From an uncultured Clostridia bacterium (lineage in GTDB: Bacteria; Bacillota; Clostridia; Christensenellales; CAG-138), in NCBI GenBank assembly GCA_946183765.1, contig CAMHDC010000008.1, forward strand, positions 1 to 17,569: DNA of 17,569 nt. Direction: 5' to 3'. Shown here in pieces: positions 1-7,540 of this stretch (the first letter of the stretch is position 1; every line of letters starts with the position of its first letter). The notes under the pieces were generated by a model. It did no database searches. It saw only the letters and a list, made by a program, of their open reading frames with translations, and was not told the origin of the DNA. A program made the translations under genes and the position numbers.

Positions 1-49
1 ACAATACTTGGCTGGCAACGGCCCGGGAAGATAGGCAGCCGCCGGGACC
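1..49 (+). rRNA. rrf: 5S ribosomal RNA, 3' part
   Basis: The first ~49 bases match the 3' third of a Clostridia 5S rRNA: the TACTTGGCTGGC segment, then CGGCCCGGGAA and a closing CCGCCGGGAC that would pair with the missing 5' end. The gene starts upstream of the window. A strong terminator follows immediately, so this is probably the last gene of an rRNA operon. The exact 3' end is uncertain by a few bases. The call rests on recognition of the conserved 5S loop and helix sequences, without an alignment. Confidence 0.8.
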
Positions 50-51
50 CC

Positions 52-84
52 AAAGAGTCACTCACATGAGTGACTCTTTTCTTT
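52..84 (+). terminator. Rho-independent terminator after 5S rRNA
   Basis: A perfect inverted repeat, AAAGAGTCACTCA (52-64) and TGAGTGACTCTTT (67-79), is followed by a T-rich run (TTTTCTTT). It sits 3 bases after the 5S rRNA end and would stop the rRNA operon. Confidence 0.9.
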
Positions 85-107
85 ATGTAATGGTAATGTA
101 AATTGTT

Positions 108-146
108 GCCGCTTCTATTGTCGAAGCGGCTCATACGTGGTACTAT
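108..146 (+). promoter_or_regulatory. Possible promoter and small hairpin before the 181 gene
   Basis: TTGTCG (118-123) and TACTAT (141-146) are 17 bases apart and could be a weak sigma-70/SigA-type promoter. The -35 overlaps a hairpin GCCGCTTC (108-115) / GAAGCGGC (123-130). Both hexamers match consensus at only 4 of 6 positions, so this is tentative. Confidence 0.3.
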
Positions 147-180
147 GCACATAAAGAATTATAGAAGGAGATCATATCAT

Positions 181-1125
181 ATGTCTTCTGCAACGCAAAA
201 GCTGTCGGCTGCGGCCCAAACCACCGGGCTATCCTATGACCTGGAAAGAAACATTCTGTATGGGGCCTTCGGCGCATATACATTCGCCGTTCTGGTGAAT
301 GCTTCCAACGTCCGGTACTGTTCCATATTCTTTCATGTAACGCGGGATGGGAATCCGTTCATCCCCAACGACGGAAAGGACATCGCCAAGGAGAGCGACA
401 AACTAGTGCAGTTCGTAAAGCCCGCTGGGGCTGCGCCTGCCAGCTTCCTGGTCAAGCTGGATAAGGACGAGGAGGGCACCGCTCAGCGGATCCTGGACGC
501 TCTCAACTTCCTTTCCATGGCCTTCTCCAACCGCGGATACGTCAATACCTGTGAGAACTGCCGCCAAGATGTGGCGACGGAGCCCTGCGCCGTGGGGAAC
601 GGACTCAGGTTCCTGTGTCCGGACTGTTTTGAATCCATATCCGTAAGCATGAACGACAAGGCTCATATGGAAGCCGAGACACCGGAAAACGTGCCTGCCG
701 GTATAGTCGGGGCCTTGGGTGGGGCCCTGGTGGGTGCGATCGTAGTGGTGATCTTCGGACGTCTTGGCTATGTCACCGCCCTATCCGGCCTTATCGCGGC
801 CATCTGCGCTTTGAAGGGGTATGAGCTACTGGCCAAGAAGATGAGCGTCAAGGGCGCCATCATATCCTGCATCGCCATGCTGGCCATGATCTACGTGGGC
901 CATCGGGCGGACTGGGCCATCGAGGCGGCGCAATACTTCGATGTCGACTTTTTCAAGGCCTTCCGCGCCATCCCTATGTTGATCGAGGAAGGGGCCATCG
1001 AGCTGGGCCAATATCTGAAGGGGCTGGTCATGGTCTATCTGTTCGCCCTTCTCGGCGCAGTGCCCACGGTGATCAATTCTCTCAAAGGGCAGAAGACCAA
1101 GTACACCGTTCAGAAACTGAACTGA
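181..1125 (+). CDS. Zinc-ribbon integral membrane protein, function unknown
   Basis: Encodes 314 residues. I chose the ATG at 181 because AGAAGGAG lies about 10 bases upstream; an in-frame TTG at 103 would add 26 residues overlapping a hairpin and has no ribosome binding site. Residues 1-115 look like a soluble alpha/beta domain. A zinc-ribbon-like CxxC-x18-CxxC follows (Cys124, Cys127, Cys146, Cys149). From about residue 172 there are four hydrophobic segments (roughly 172-193, 196-211, 224-240, 280-300), so the N-terminal domain and ribbon are probably cytoplasmic and tethered to the membrane. I do not recognise the family. It stands alone between the rRNA terminator and its own terminator, so neighbours give no clue to its job. 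The CDS itself is convincing; the function is open. Confidence 0.8.
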   Translation: MSSATQKLSAAAQTTGLSYDLERNILYGAFGAYTFAVLVNASNVRYCSIFFHVTRDGNPFIPNDGKDIAKESDKLVQFVKPAGAAPASFLVKLDKDEEGTAQRILDALNFLSMAFSNRGYVNTCENCRQDVATEPCAVGNGLRFLCPDCFESISVSMNDKAHMEAETPENVPAGIVGALGGALVGAIVVVIFGRLGYVTALSGLIAAICALKGYELLAKKMSVKGAIISCIAMLAMIYVGHRADWAIEAAQYFDVDFFKAFRAIPMLIEEGAIELGQYLKGLVMVYLFALLGAVPTVINSLKGQKTKYTVQKLN

Positions 1126-1140
1126 CCGCAACAAAAATAG

Positions 1141-1168
1141 ATGGGGCCTTTCAAGGCCCCATTTTTTA
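1141..1168. terminator. Bidirectional terminator between convergent genes
   Basis: ATGGGGCCTT (1141-1150) pairs with AAGGCCCCAT (1153-1162) around a 2-base centre, and T6 follows on the plus strand. Read on the minus strand, the same hairpin is followed by CTATTTTTG, so it can also end the degV-GNAT transcript whose last stop is at 1169. Confidence 0.88.
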
Positions 1169-1678
1169 TTATGCTTTGAATCGTATTTTGTCAATGATAG
1201 TGGAGGAACCCAAGGTATGCTGCCCGATGGTTTTGAACCCAAGGGAACGAAGAAGGGCGTCGCTCCGCTCATTGAATGGGAAGTACCCACAATGAATATA
1301 GGAAGTGGATTTGGAATGGAAATGATCTTCGATCATGGCGGAGAGGGCCTCACGCATATACCCCTGTCGTTGGTAGGGAGGGAAGGTAGCGTAGGCCAGC
1401 GTCCGCCCGTCCTTCGGAAGAGAGCGCAGTACCTCCTCTGGCAGTTCGGGCGCCACATCCAATACAAATCCCATCAGGACCTTATCCGTCTTCCGTACCA
1501 GACCGTAAGCCGTGGGAAGGGTCGAGAAACGCGCAAAAATCCGGCGGGCTTTGTCTGCGGACAGCTCCGCCGGAAATCCGTACATGCGACGCAGCTCGTC
1601 GTCCGAGATCCCGCGGATAAACGCCTCTTCATCCTGAGGAGCAAGGGGACGGAGGATAAGTCGCTTTGTTTCGATCAT
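1169..1678 (-). CDS. GNAT family N-acetyltransferase (RimJ/RimL-like)
   Basis: A 169-residue protein. The N-terminus (IETKRLILRPL) is the typical opening of RimJ/RimL-type GNAT enzymes, which move an acetyl group from acetyl-CoA to an amine. The acetyl-CoA pyrophosphate loop appears as YQRQGYMREA (residues 102-111), a degenerate Q/RxxGxG/A in which Met replaces the last Gly/Ala. The late helix NERSDALLRSLGF (136-148) is the family's usual C-terminal motif. The substrate cannot be read. It is the second gene of a unit with the DegV gene: only 7 bases separate them and there is no clear Shine-Dalgarno, so its translation is probably coupled to degV. The degenerate CoA loop is the one oddity. 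Confidence 0.85.
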   Translation of the reverse strand: MIETKRLILRPLAPQDEEAFIRGISDDELRRMYGFPAELSADKARRIFARFSTLPTAYGLVRKTDKVLMGFVLDVAPELPEEVLRSLPKDGRTLAYATFPPYQRQGYMREALSAMIEDHFHSKSTSYIHCGYFPFNERSDALLRSLGFKTIGQHTLGSSTIIDKIRFKA

Positions 1679-1685
1679 AGGTGAT

Positions 1686-2579
1686 TTACCGCTTCCGGTC
1701 CGCTTCCCCCGACCAGAAGAACAGGGCCACGGTGCCGGGACCGGTGTGGCAGCCGATGACGCCGCCGATGGGGTAGATCTGGACCTTGCCGTCCAGGTGA
1801 GGGAACCGCTTCTCGACCTCGGCGGCCACCATCTGCGCCTCGTCCAGGATGTCGGACTGGCATATGTAGCACTTGCCGCTGTAATCGAGACCGTTCTCCG
1901 CCTGCGCCTCCATCTTCTTGAGCATCTCCCGGCGCACCAGTTTCTTGGAAGGGATCTTGGCCACAGGCTCCAGCTTGCCCTCGTTGTTCACGTGCAGGAG
2001 GGGGCAGATACCCAGGAGGCCGCCCACGAAGCCGGCGGTCTTGCTGACCCGACCGCCCCGGATGTACTGGGTCAGGTCTGTGGAGAAGAACCAGTGGTTC
2101 AACCGCAGCCGGTTGGCCTCGGCCCAATCCTTCAGCTCGTCGATGCTCATGCCCTCGTCCCGCAGGTCCGCCAGCTTGTCCATAAACAGGCCATAGCCGG
2201 AGGAAGCACAGAGAGAGTCCACCACATATATCTTCCGCTCCGGGAACTCTTCCCTGAGGGCAGCCGCGGCAGCCTGGGCGGAGTTGATGGTGCCGGAGAT
2301 GCCGGAGGACAGGGTCACGTGGAGCAAATCTTTGCCTTCCTGCAGATAGGGGCGGAAGAAGGCCGCATATTCATCCGCGTTCACCTGGGCCGTGCGGGCG
2401 GAGGCCCCGGCCTTGATGGCGTCGAAGAGCGCTTTGGGCGGCATGCTGATGCCCAGATCATCGATCTTTTCCTCCTCGTTCAGGAAGAAATGAAAGCAAA
2501 CATAGGGCATGTTCCGGGACACAAGGTGCTCCCGGCTCAGATCGGCGGTGGAACAGCAGCTCAAAATATACTCAGCCAT
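1686..2579 (-). CDS. DegV family protein (FakB-type fatty-acid-binding protein)
   Basis: Encodes 297 residues from the ATG at 2579. A second ATG lies 6 bases upstream (2585), but GGGAGG at 2587-2592 is 7 bases from the 2579 start and only 1 base from the other, which favours the shorter form. DegV/FakB signatures are present in order: ARTAQVN near residue 61 (acyl-chain contact region, usually TSQPS), TLSSGISGTINSA (89-101), YIRGGRVSK (172-180) and HTGPGTVALFF near the C-terminus. Characterised FakB proteins bind a single fatty acid and present it to the kinase FakA for phosphorylation; that this one does so is inference, and no fakA lies in the window. It is co-transcribed with the downstream GNAT gene. 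Confidence 0.93.
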   Translation of the reverse strand: MAEYILSCCSTADLSREHLVSRNMPYVCFHFFLNEEEKIDDLGISMPPKALFDAIKAGASARTAQVNADEYAAFFRPYLQEGKDLLHVTLSSGISGTINSAQAAAAALREEFPERKIYVVDSLCASSGYGLFMDKLADLRDEGMSIDELKDWAEANRLRLNHWFFSTDLTQYIRGGRVSKTAGFVGGLLGICPLLHVNNEGKLEPVAKIPSKKLVRREMLKKMEAQAENGLDYSGKCYICQSDILDEAQMVAAEVEKRFPHLDGKVQIYPIGGVIGCHTGPGTVALFFWSGEADRKR

Positions 2580-2612
2580 GGACATACCCTCCAGGTCGTT
2601 TCTATGTAATAA

Positions 2613-2641
2613 GTAATATCATGTTATCCAATTAATGTCAA
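2613..2641 (-). promoter_or_regulatory. Promoter of the degV-GNAT unit
   Basis: On the minus strand a perfect TTGACA (-35, 2641-2636) is followed after 17 bases by TATTAC (-10, 2618-2613), about 34 bases before the chosen start codon. The perfect -35 and ideal spacing make this one of the clearest promoters in the window. Confidence 0.75.
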
Positions 2642-2664
2642 TAGGTAAATGGAGGCGGGAGGAT

Positions 2665-2692
2665 TTGCTTTTCCGCCGATCCGTGGTATACT
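2665..2692 (+). promoter_or_regulatory. Promoter of the second GNAT gene
   Basis: TTGCTT (2665-2670) and TATACT (2687-2692) are 16 bases apart and lie 33 bases before the ATG at 2725. It is divergent from the degV promoter, with 23 bases between the two -35 boxes. Confidence 0.6.
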
Positions 2693-2724
2693 GTCCCACA
2701 ACAGGACGAAAGGAACGGTTTTCC

Positions 2725-3228
2725 ATGCGTATCGAGACGGAACGACTGGTCATCACGGACTTCACCTTGGATATGGTCGAAGCCGTGCATCTCAATTCCC
2801 TGGACGAGGACAATCGGCGGTTCGTGCCGGACGAGGTGTTCGAGACGATGGAGGAGGCCAGGGAGACGGTAGAATTTCTCATGGGCCGGTACGGGAGCGA
2901 GGAAGGCCCCTTCGTTCATCCCGTCCTGCTGAAGACGGGAGAGAACATCGGCTACGTGCAGCTGGTGAACATCGGCGAGGGTTGGGAGCTGGGCTACCAC
3001 ATCGCCAAAGCCTACACCGGGCGGGGCTACGCTACGGAGGCCGCCCAAGCCTTTCTCCCCGTCATGGCGATGAAATACGGCTTGGGCTGCATATACGGCA
3101 TCTGCCTTGCGGACAATCTGGCCTCCGCCCGGGTCATGGAGAAATGCGGATTCGTGAATCTTTACAAGGGAATCGGCCCGTATCAGGGGGCTCAACGGCC
3201 CATCGTCAAGAATATCTGGAAAGCCTGA
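2725..3228 (+). CDS. GNAT family N-acetyltransferase
   Basis: A 167-residue enzyme beginning MRIETERLVIT, the standard opening of RimJ/RimL-type GNATs. The start at 2725 has AGGA 10 bases upstream; an earlier in-frame ATG at 2635 would run through the promoter and is rejected. The acetyl-CoA loop is canonical, TGRGYATEA (98-106, R/QxxGxG/A), and NLASARVMEKCGF (131-143) is the family C-terminal motif. WELGYHI (87-93) is the beta-strand that usually precedes the loop. It should acetylate an amine using acetyl-CoA; the acceptor is unknown. It is monocistronic, with its own promoter and terminator. It shares the fold with the 1169-1678 protein but little sequence, so the two do not look like a recent duplication. 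Confidence 0.9.
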   Translation: MRIETERLVITDFTLDMVEAVHLNSLDEDNRRFVPDEVFETMEEARETVEFLMGRYGSEEGPFVHPVLLKTGENIGYVQLVNIGEGWELGYHIAKAYTGRGYATEAAQAFLPVMAMKYGLGCIYGICLADNLASARVMEKCGFVNLYKGIGPYQGAQRPIVKNIWKA

Positions 3229-3243
3229 TCACTGCATATAATG

Positions 3244-3280
3244 GCCGCCAAGCGTGTAACCATGCGCCTGGCGGCTTTTT
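3244..3280 (+). terminator. Terminator after the second GNAT gene
   Basis: GCCGCCA (3244-3250) pairs with TGGCGGC (3269-3275), the stem extending inward after one mismatch, followed by T5. It lies 16 bases after the stop codon. The minus-strand side lacks a T run, so it serves the convergent 3293 gene poorly. Confidence 0.8.
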
Positions 3281-3292
3281 ATACGTTCTGTA

Positions 3293-4291
3293 TTATTTCC
3301 CGTCCCTGACGGCCTGGGCCAGGCTGTTGTCTACTATATCCTGGAAGGGCGGCCGGGCCGTGAGCTCTCCGGCGGCGTCTATCACGTCCACCAGCCGCTC
3401 GAAGTCCGCCGCCTCCATGACCAGCTCCTGCTTCCAGGAATCCGTCTCCCGGTAACTGCGGGCCACGATCATCAGGCTCTCCAAACTGGTGTCCGGGAAG
3501 CTGGGCTGCATGGCCCGGGCGATCTCCTCGTCGCTGGCCGTGACGCACCACTGCTGGGCCCTATAGACGGCCCGCAGGAAGGCTTTCACCGTTTCCGGGT
3601 CCTTCTCCAGCTTTTCCGGCGTCACCATGTAGGCCGTGTAAGGGATGCTGCCCGATTCCAGGCCCACGTTGGCCACGATGAAGCCCTTGCCCGCGTTCTG
3701 CATCTCGGTGGCGGTGGGCTCGAAGAGGGTCACGTAGTCCCCGGTGCCCCCCTCGAAGGCCGGGCCCATCATATTGAACTGGATGCTGTCCACCACCTCC
3801 ACGTCCTCCCCGGGGATAAGGCCGTGCTGCCGCAGCACGTAGCACAATGTCATGAGGGGCATGCCGCCCTTGCGGCCGCCGATGACGGTTTTGCCCCGCA
3901 GGCTTTCCCAGGCGAAGTTGGGCTCGTCGATCCGGGACATGAGGAACGACCCGTCCCGCTTGGTCAGCTGGCCCACCACCACGGGGTGCTTCTCCTGCCC
4001 GGCGTTGTATACGTATACCGCCGTCTCCGGCCCTGCGAGGCAGATATCCGCGTCCCCGGACAGGAGGGCGGTCATGGCCTTGTCGCTGCCGCCGGAGGTG
4101 GTGATGTTCACCTGCAACCCCTCGGCTTCGAAGTAGCCCAGGTTCAATGCCACGTACTGGGGCGCATAGAACACGGACCGGGTCACCTCGTGAAGCTCCA
4201 CGGTTTTCAGCGCCGTCTCCTGCTTTTGGCAGCCCAAGGGCAGCGTCGCCAGCATCAGGAGCAGCAGCGCCCCGCACAGTATCTTTTTCAT
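3293..4291 (-). CDS. ABC transporter substrate-binding lipoprotein (NMT1/SsuA-like)
   Basis: Encodes 332 residues from the ATG at 4291, preceded by GGAGGA about 6 bases upstream; longer in-frame readings into the promoter region are rejected. A lipoprotein signal peptide is seen: MKK, a hydrophobic stretch, then LPLGC with Cys21. Pro at -3 of the lipobox is atypical. The mature protein opens with FYAPQYVALNLGYFEAEGL (41-59), the hallmark of the NMT1/THI5/SsuA class of periplasmic-type binding proteins for sulfonates, nitrate, pyrimidine precursors or similar small ligands; SGGSDKAMTALLSGDADI is the usual ligand-contact segment. The ligand cannot be told. No ABC permease or ATPase gene is adjacent, so it is an orphan in this window and must use a transporter encoded elsewhere or act as a sensor. 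Confidence 0.88.
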   Translation of the reverse strand: MKKILCGALLLLMLATLPLGCQKQETALKTVELHEVTRSVFYAPQYVALNLGYFEAEGLQVNITTSGGSDKAMTALLSGDADICLAGPETAVYVYNAGQEKHPVVVGQLTKRDGSFLMSRIDEPNFAWESLRGKTVIGGRKGGMPLMTLCYVLRQHGLIPGEDVEVVDSIQFNMMGPAFEGGTGDYVTLFEPTATEMQNAGKGFIVANVGLESGSIPYTAYMVTPEKLEKDPETVKAFLRAVYRAQQWCVTASDEEIARAMQPSFPDTSLESLMIVARSYRETDSWKQELVMEAADFERLVDVIDAAGELTARPPFQDIVDNSLAQAVRDGK

Positions 4292-4327
4292 GCGATTTCC
4301 TCCTTCTAGATCTCGCTGGTATTGTAT

Positions 4328-4351
4328 GCGCCATGATCCGGCATGGTGCGC
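4328..4351. promoter_or_regulatory. Imperfect dyad upstream of the binding-protein gene
   Basis: GCGCCATG (4328-4335) faces CATGGTGCGC (4342-4351); the arms pair as 4+4 bases with a 2-base bulge. It lies next to TACAAT on the minus strand (4326-4321), the only -10-like hexamer before the substrate-binding gene; I see no matching -35. It could be an operator for the minus-strand gene. Weak evidence. Confidence 0.25.
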
Positions 4352-4410
4352 GACCGGGGGAAAAGTTGCGGAGAAAATGCAGATTTTTCGTGAGCAAGGG
4401 CAGAATGGGT

Positions 4411-4439
4411 TTGATATTTTCAAAGTTCTATGATATATT
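4411..4439 (+). promoter_or_regulatory. Promoter of the ireB-ruvX-DUF1292 operon
   Basis: TTGATA (4411-4416) and TATATT (4434-4439) are separated by exactly 17 bases, with an AT-rich spacer in otherwise GC-rich DNA. The ireB start codon follows 54 bases later. Confidence 0.75.
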
Positions 4440-4493
4440 GCATTTGAAGAAGTATATTCAGCCTCGACTGCTGAAGGAAAGGAACCGAACACC

Positions 4494-4763
4494 ATGGAAA
4501 ACAAGGGCGGAAAGACCACACGCTTCACCTCCACCCGCAGCGAGCTCACGCCCCGCGAGGTGCTGACCACCGTCTACGCGGCCATGAAGGAGAAGGGGTA
4601 CGATCCGGTGAACCAGATCGTGGGCTACCTGCTGTCCGGCGACCCCACCTACATCACCAGCTACAAGAACGCCCGCTACCTCATATTGCGGGTGGAGCGG
4701 GACGAGCTGCTGGAGGAGCTGGTGCGCTCCTATGCCCGCAAGCAGAAGCGGGACGAGGAATGA
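4494..4763 (+). CDS. ireB: IreB family regulatory phosphoprotein (UPF0297)
   Basis: An 89-residue protein, the usual family length. The core is unmistakable: [19 protein letters not shown], then [10 protein letters not shown] and [24 protein letters not shown] lies upstream of the ATG. In Enterococcus faecalis, IreB is a dimeric cytoplasmic protein phosphorylated on N-terminal threonines by the kinase IreK and acts in cephalosporin tolerance. Here the N-terminus ([11 protein letters not shown]) differs from the common DET-containing start but keeps adjacent threonines (Thr8, Thr9) that could be phosphorylated; that is inference. It is the first gene of a three-gene operon, overlapping ruvX by 4 bases. 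Confidence 0.93.
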   Translation: MENKGGKTTRFTSTRSELTPREVLTTVYAAMKEKGYDPVNQIVGYLLSGDPTYITSYKNARYLILRVERDELLEELVRSYARKQKRDEE

Positions 4764-5188
4764 TGAAGCGCATACTGGCCTTCGACGTGGGGGACAGACG
4801 CATCGGCGTGGCCGTGTCCGACGCGCTGGGTATCACGGCCCAGCCCGTGGAGACCTATCACCGCAAGGGTGGGGCGGAGAAGGACGCGGAATACCTGCTG
4901 GCCCTGGCGAAGAGGTACGCCCCCTGCACGCTTCTCTTCGGTCTGCCCCGGAATATGGACGGCACCTACGGCGAACAGGCGGAGAAGGTGAAGAAGTTCG
5001 CCCAGCGTCTCATCGACCGGTGGGACGGGGACTATGCCTTCTACGACGAGCGCCTCACCACCATGGCTGCCCAGCGGGTCCTGATCGACGCGGACATCTC
5101 CCGGGAGAAGCGCAAGCAGGTCATCGACAAGATGGCCGCCGTGGTCATCCTCCAGGGATACATGGAGAGCCATCGGAATCAGCTTTGA
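4760..5188 (+). CDS. ruvX: Holliday junction resolvase RuvX (YqgF)
   Basis: Encodes 142 residues from the ATG at 4760, or 141 from the ATG at 4763; the two are adjacent and cannot be separated. The RNase H-like fold residues are visible: [14 protein letters not shown] (Asp9), [18 protein letters not shown] (Glu97) and [11 protein letters not shown] (Asp123). These are the acidic positions expected of the family, which cuts branched DNA or processes rRNA precursors depending on the species. It overlaps the ireB stop by 4 bases (ATGA), showing translational coupling. The order IreB-RuvX-DUF1292 is conserved widely in Firmicutes. Confidence 0.95.
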   Translation: MMKRILAFDVGDRRIGVAVSDALGITAQPVETYHRKGGAEKDAEYLLALAKRYAPCTLLFGLPRNMDGTYGEQAEKVKKFAQRLIDRWDGDYAFYDERLTTMAAQRVLIDADISREKRKQVIDKMAAVVILQGYMESHRNQL

Positions 5189-5205
5189 TTTGAAAGGATA
5201 AGGAT

Positions 5206-5487
5206 ATGGAAGAAAAAGACACCATCGTCACCCTGATCGACGAGGAGAACGGCCAGCCCGTAGACTTCGATCTCCTGCTCACCTTCTCCTATGAGGGCAA
5301 GCGTTACGCTGCCCTTCAGCCCCTGGACGAGGTGGAAGGCGTGGGCGAGGACGAGATCGTCCTCCTGGAGATCGTCAAGGAGAACGGCGAAGAATCCTAC
5401 CGCACCATCGACAACGAGATACTTCTCGACGAGGTCTTCGCCGAATTCCAGGATCTGTTCGACGAAGAGGACGGGGAAGAGGAATAA
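5206..5487 (+). CDS. DUF1292 domain protein (UPF0473, YrzB-like)
   Basis: A 93-residue, very acidic protein that ends in a Glu/Asp tail (EEDGEEE). The pattern IVTLIDEENGQPVDFDLL, then YAALQPLDE and EIVLLEIVKEN, is the DUF1292 fold that follows ruvX in many Firmicutes. AAAGGATAAGGAT lies before the ATG, and 17 bases separate it from ruvX. Its function is not known in any organism I can name with confidence; the constant linkage to ireB and ruvX suggests a shared regulatory role. It ends the operon before the structured block at 5499-5693. Confidence 0.9.
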   Translation: MEEKDTIVTLIDEENGQPVDFDLLLTFSYEGKRYAALQPLDEVEGVGEDEIVLLEIVKENGEESYRTIDNEILLDEVFAEFQDLFDEEDGEEE

Positions 5488-5498
5488 TCCCTGTAGAA

Positions 5499-5650
5499 AT
5501 GCGGCAACGGACTTGGCGGGAAGAGTGTCCGGCTGGGAATCCCGTAAAATCTGGCGACATGCGCGTCAGATTTTACACCTTGCGGCGCTGGCCGCCCGGT
5601 ACTGCTTCGCAGTATAGGCCAGAGCCGGAAAACCCCGTCCGCAGACGGAT
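5499..5650. other. Densely structured intergenic block (possible repeat element or RNA)
   Basis: This stretch after the DUF1292 gene has no plausible gene but a chain of hairpins. GTAAAATCTG (5544-5553) pairs with CAGATTTTAC (5567-5576). A compound stem has outer arms GGC-G-CTGGCC (5584-5593) and GGCCAG-A-GCC (5617-5626), and inside it TACTGC (5600-5605) / GCAGTA (5609-5614) closing a TTC loop. CCGTC (5635-5639) / GACGG (5644-5648) follows. CCGGCT (5530-5535) could also pair with AGCCGG (5623-5628). The paired arms are perfect. It could be a dispersed MITE/REP-like repeat or the 3' end of an untranslated RNA; the sequence alone does not decide. Confidence 0.55.
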
Positions 5651-5652
5651 GC

Positions 5653-5693
5653 TCAGTCTGTTGAAAAGATTTTCAACAGACTGAATTTTTTTT
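5653..5693 (+). terminator. Strong terminator of the ireB operon
   Basis: A perfect 15-base inverted repeat, TCAGTCTGTTGAAAA (5653-5667) and its complement (5670-5684), with a 2-base centre is followed by T8. It directly follows the structured block and would end the upstream transcript before the rpsB promoter. Confidence 0.92.
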
Positions 5694-5702
5694 AAAAAGC
5701 CC

Positions 5703-5731
5703 TTGCAACGGGGCTTTTGCTTTGCTATACT
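5703..5731 (+). promoter_or_regulatory. Promoter of rpsB-tsf
   Basis: TTGCAA (5703-5708) and TATACT (5726-5731) are 17 bases apart. The -35 lies in the loop of a small hairpin AAAAGCCC (5695-5702) / GGGCTTTT (5711-5718). About 115 bases of leader follow, including GAAGGT (5735-5740) / ACCTTC (5749-5754); autoregulation by S2 through this leader is possible but not shown. Confidence 0.7.
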
Positions 5732-5846
5732 ATGGAAGGTTATCACGCACCTTCGCGGATCGGCGGCTCTCGTCCCTGAAATATGGGTTGCCGGCCGGAT
5801 GAAGCGGGGGAAGGACAAAAAATAAAACGAGGAGGTTTGATTACTC

Positions 5847-6578
5847 ATGTCCGTGATCTCTATGAAGCAGCTGTTGGAGGCCGGTGTACATTTCGGCCAC
5901 CAGACCCGCCGTTGGAACCCCAAGATGAAGCCCTATATCTTCACCGAGCGCAACGGCATTCACATCATCGACCTGCAGATGACCGTCAAGAAAATCGAAG
6001 AGGCTTACTACTTCATCCGTGACCTGGCCAGCCAGGACAAGGATATCCTTTTCGTCGGCACCAAGAAGCAGGCTGCGGAAGCTATCGAGCAGGAAGCCAA
6101 GCGTTGCGAGCAGTTCTACGTGAACCAGCGGTGGCTGGGCGGCATGCTGACCAACTTCAAGACCATCCAGACCCGTATCGCCCGGCTCAAGACCATCGAG
6201 AAGATGGAGGAGAACGGCGACTTCGATCTGCTGCCCAAGAAGGAAGTCATCGCCATCAAGGCCGAGCAGGAGAAGCTCATCAAGAACCTGGGCGGCATCA
6301 AGGAAATGAAGAAGCTCCCCGGCGCTCTGTTCGTCATCGACACCCGCAAAGAGCACATCGCCGTCACCGAAGCCCGGAAGCTGGGCATCCCCATCATCGC
6401 CACCGTGGACACCAACTGCGATCCTGACGAGGTGGATTACCCCATCCCCGCCAACGACGACGCCATCCGTGCGGTCCGTCTCATCACCTCCAAGATGGCT
6501 GACGCCGTTCTCGAGGGCAAGCAGGGCGAGCAGATGACCGACGCCGCCGCTGAGGAAGCGGAAGAGACCGAAGAGTAA
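5847..6578 (+). CDS. rpsB: 30S ribosomal protein S2
   Basis: A 243-residue protein of normal length. It carries the S2 signature near the N-terminus ([19 protein letters not shown]) and [15 protein letters not shown], and the mid-protein segment [17 protein letters not shown] stands 10 bases before the ATG. S2 joins the 30S subunit late and holds S1 in organisms that have it. The last ~20 residues are an acidic, Ala/Glu-rich tail ([11 protein letters not shown]). It is the first gene of the rpsB-tsf operon, with 20 bases to tsf. A long leader precedes it, which is common for ribosomal protein operons under feedback control. Confidence 0.98.
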   Translation: MSVISMKQLLEAGVHFGHQTRRWNPKMKPYIFTERNGIHIIDLQMTVKKIEEAYYFIRDLASQDKDILFVGTKKQAAEAIEQEAKRCEQFYVNQRWLGGMLTNFKTIQTRIARLKTIEKMEENGDFDLLPKKEVIAIKAEQEKLIKNLGGIKEMKKLPGALFVIDTRKEHIAVTEARKLGIPIIATVDTNCDPDEVDYPIPANDDAIRAVRLITSKMADAVLEGKQGEQMTDAAAEEAEETEE

Positions 6579-6598
6579 TTCCAAGGAGGATTTAGAAT

Positions 6599-7489
<891 letters not shown>

Positions 7490-7503
7490 CCAAAGCGCAC
7501 CAC

Positions 7504-7535
7504 GAGCCGGCGGGACACCGTCGGCTCGACTTTTA
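7504..7535 (+). terminator. Terminator of the rpsB-tsf operon
   Basis: GAGCCGGCGG (7504-7513) and CCGTCGGCTC (7518-7527) form a 10-base stem with one G-T pair around GACA, followed by ACTTTTATT. The T run ends only about 6 bases before the next start codon. Confidence 0.85.
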
Positions 7536-7540
7536 TTCTT

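Noticed and set aside
103..180. TTG start that would lengthen the 181 gene by 26 residues
   Set aside because: No ribosome binding site, overlaps a hairpin; AGAAGGAG is properly placed for the ATG at 181.
2635..2724. Earlier ATG for the second GNAT gene
   Set aside because: The extension crosses the promoter and precedes the standard MRIETERL family start.
4292..4570. N-terminal extension of the substrate-binding protein to 425 residues
   Set aside because: It would bury the lipoprotein signal peptide and run over the divergent promoter and into ireB; GGAGGA supports the start at 4291.
5499..5684. Short plus-strand frame (61 codons) in the structured block
   Set aside because: No ribosome binding site; the translation simply follows the hairpin arms.
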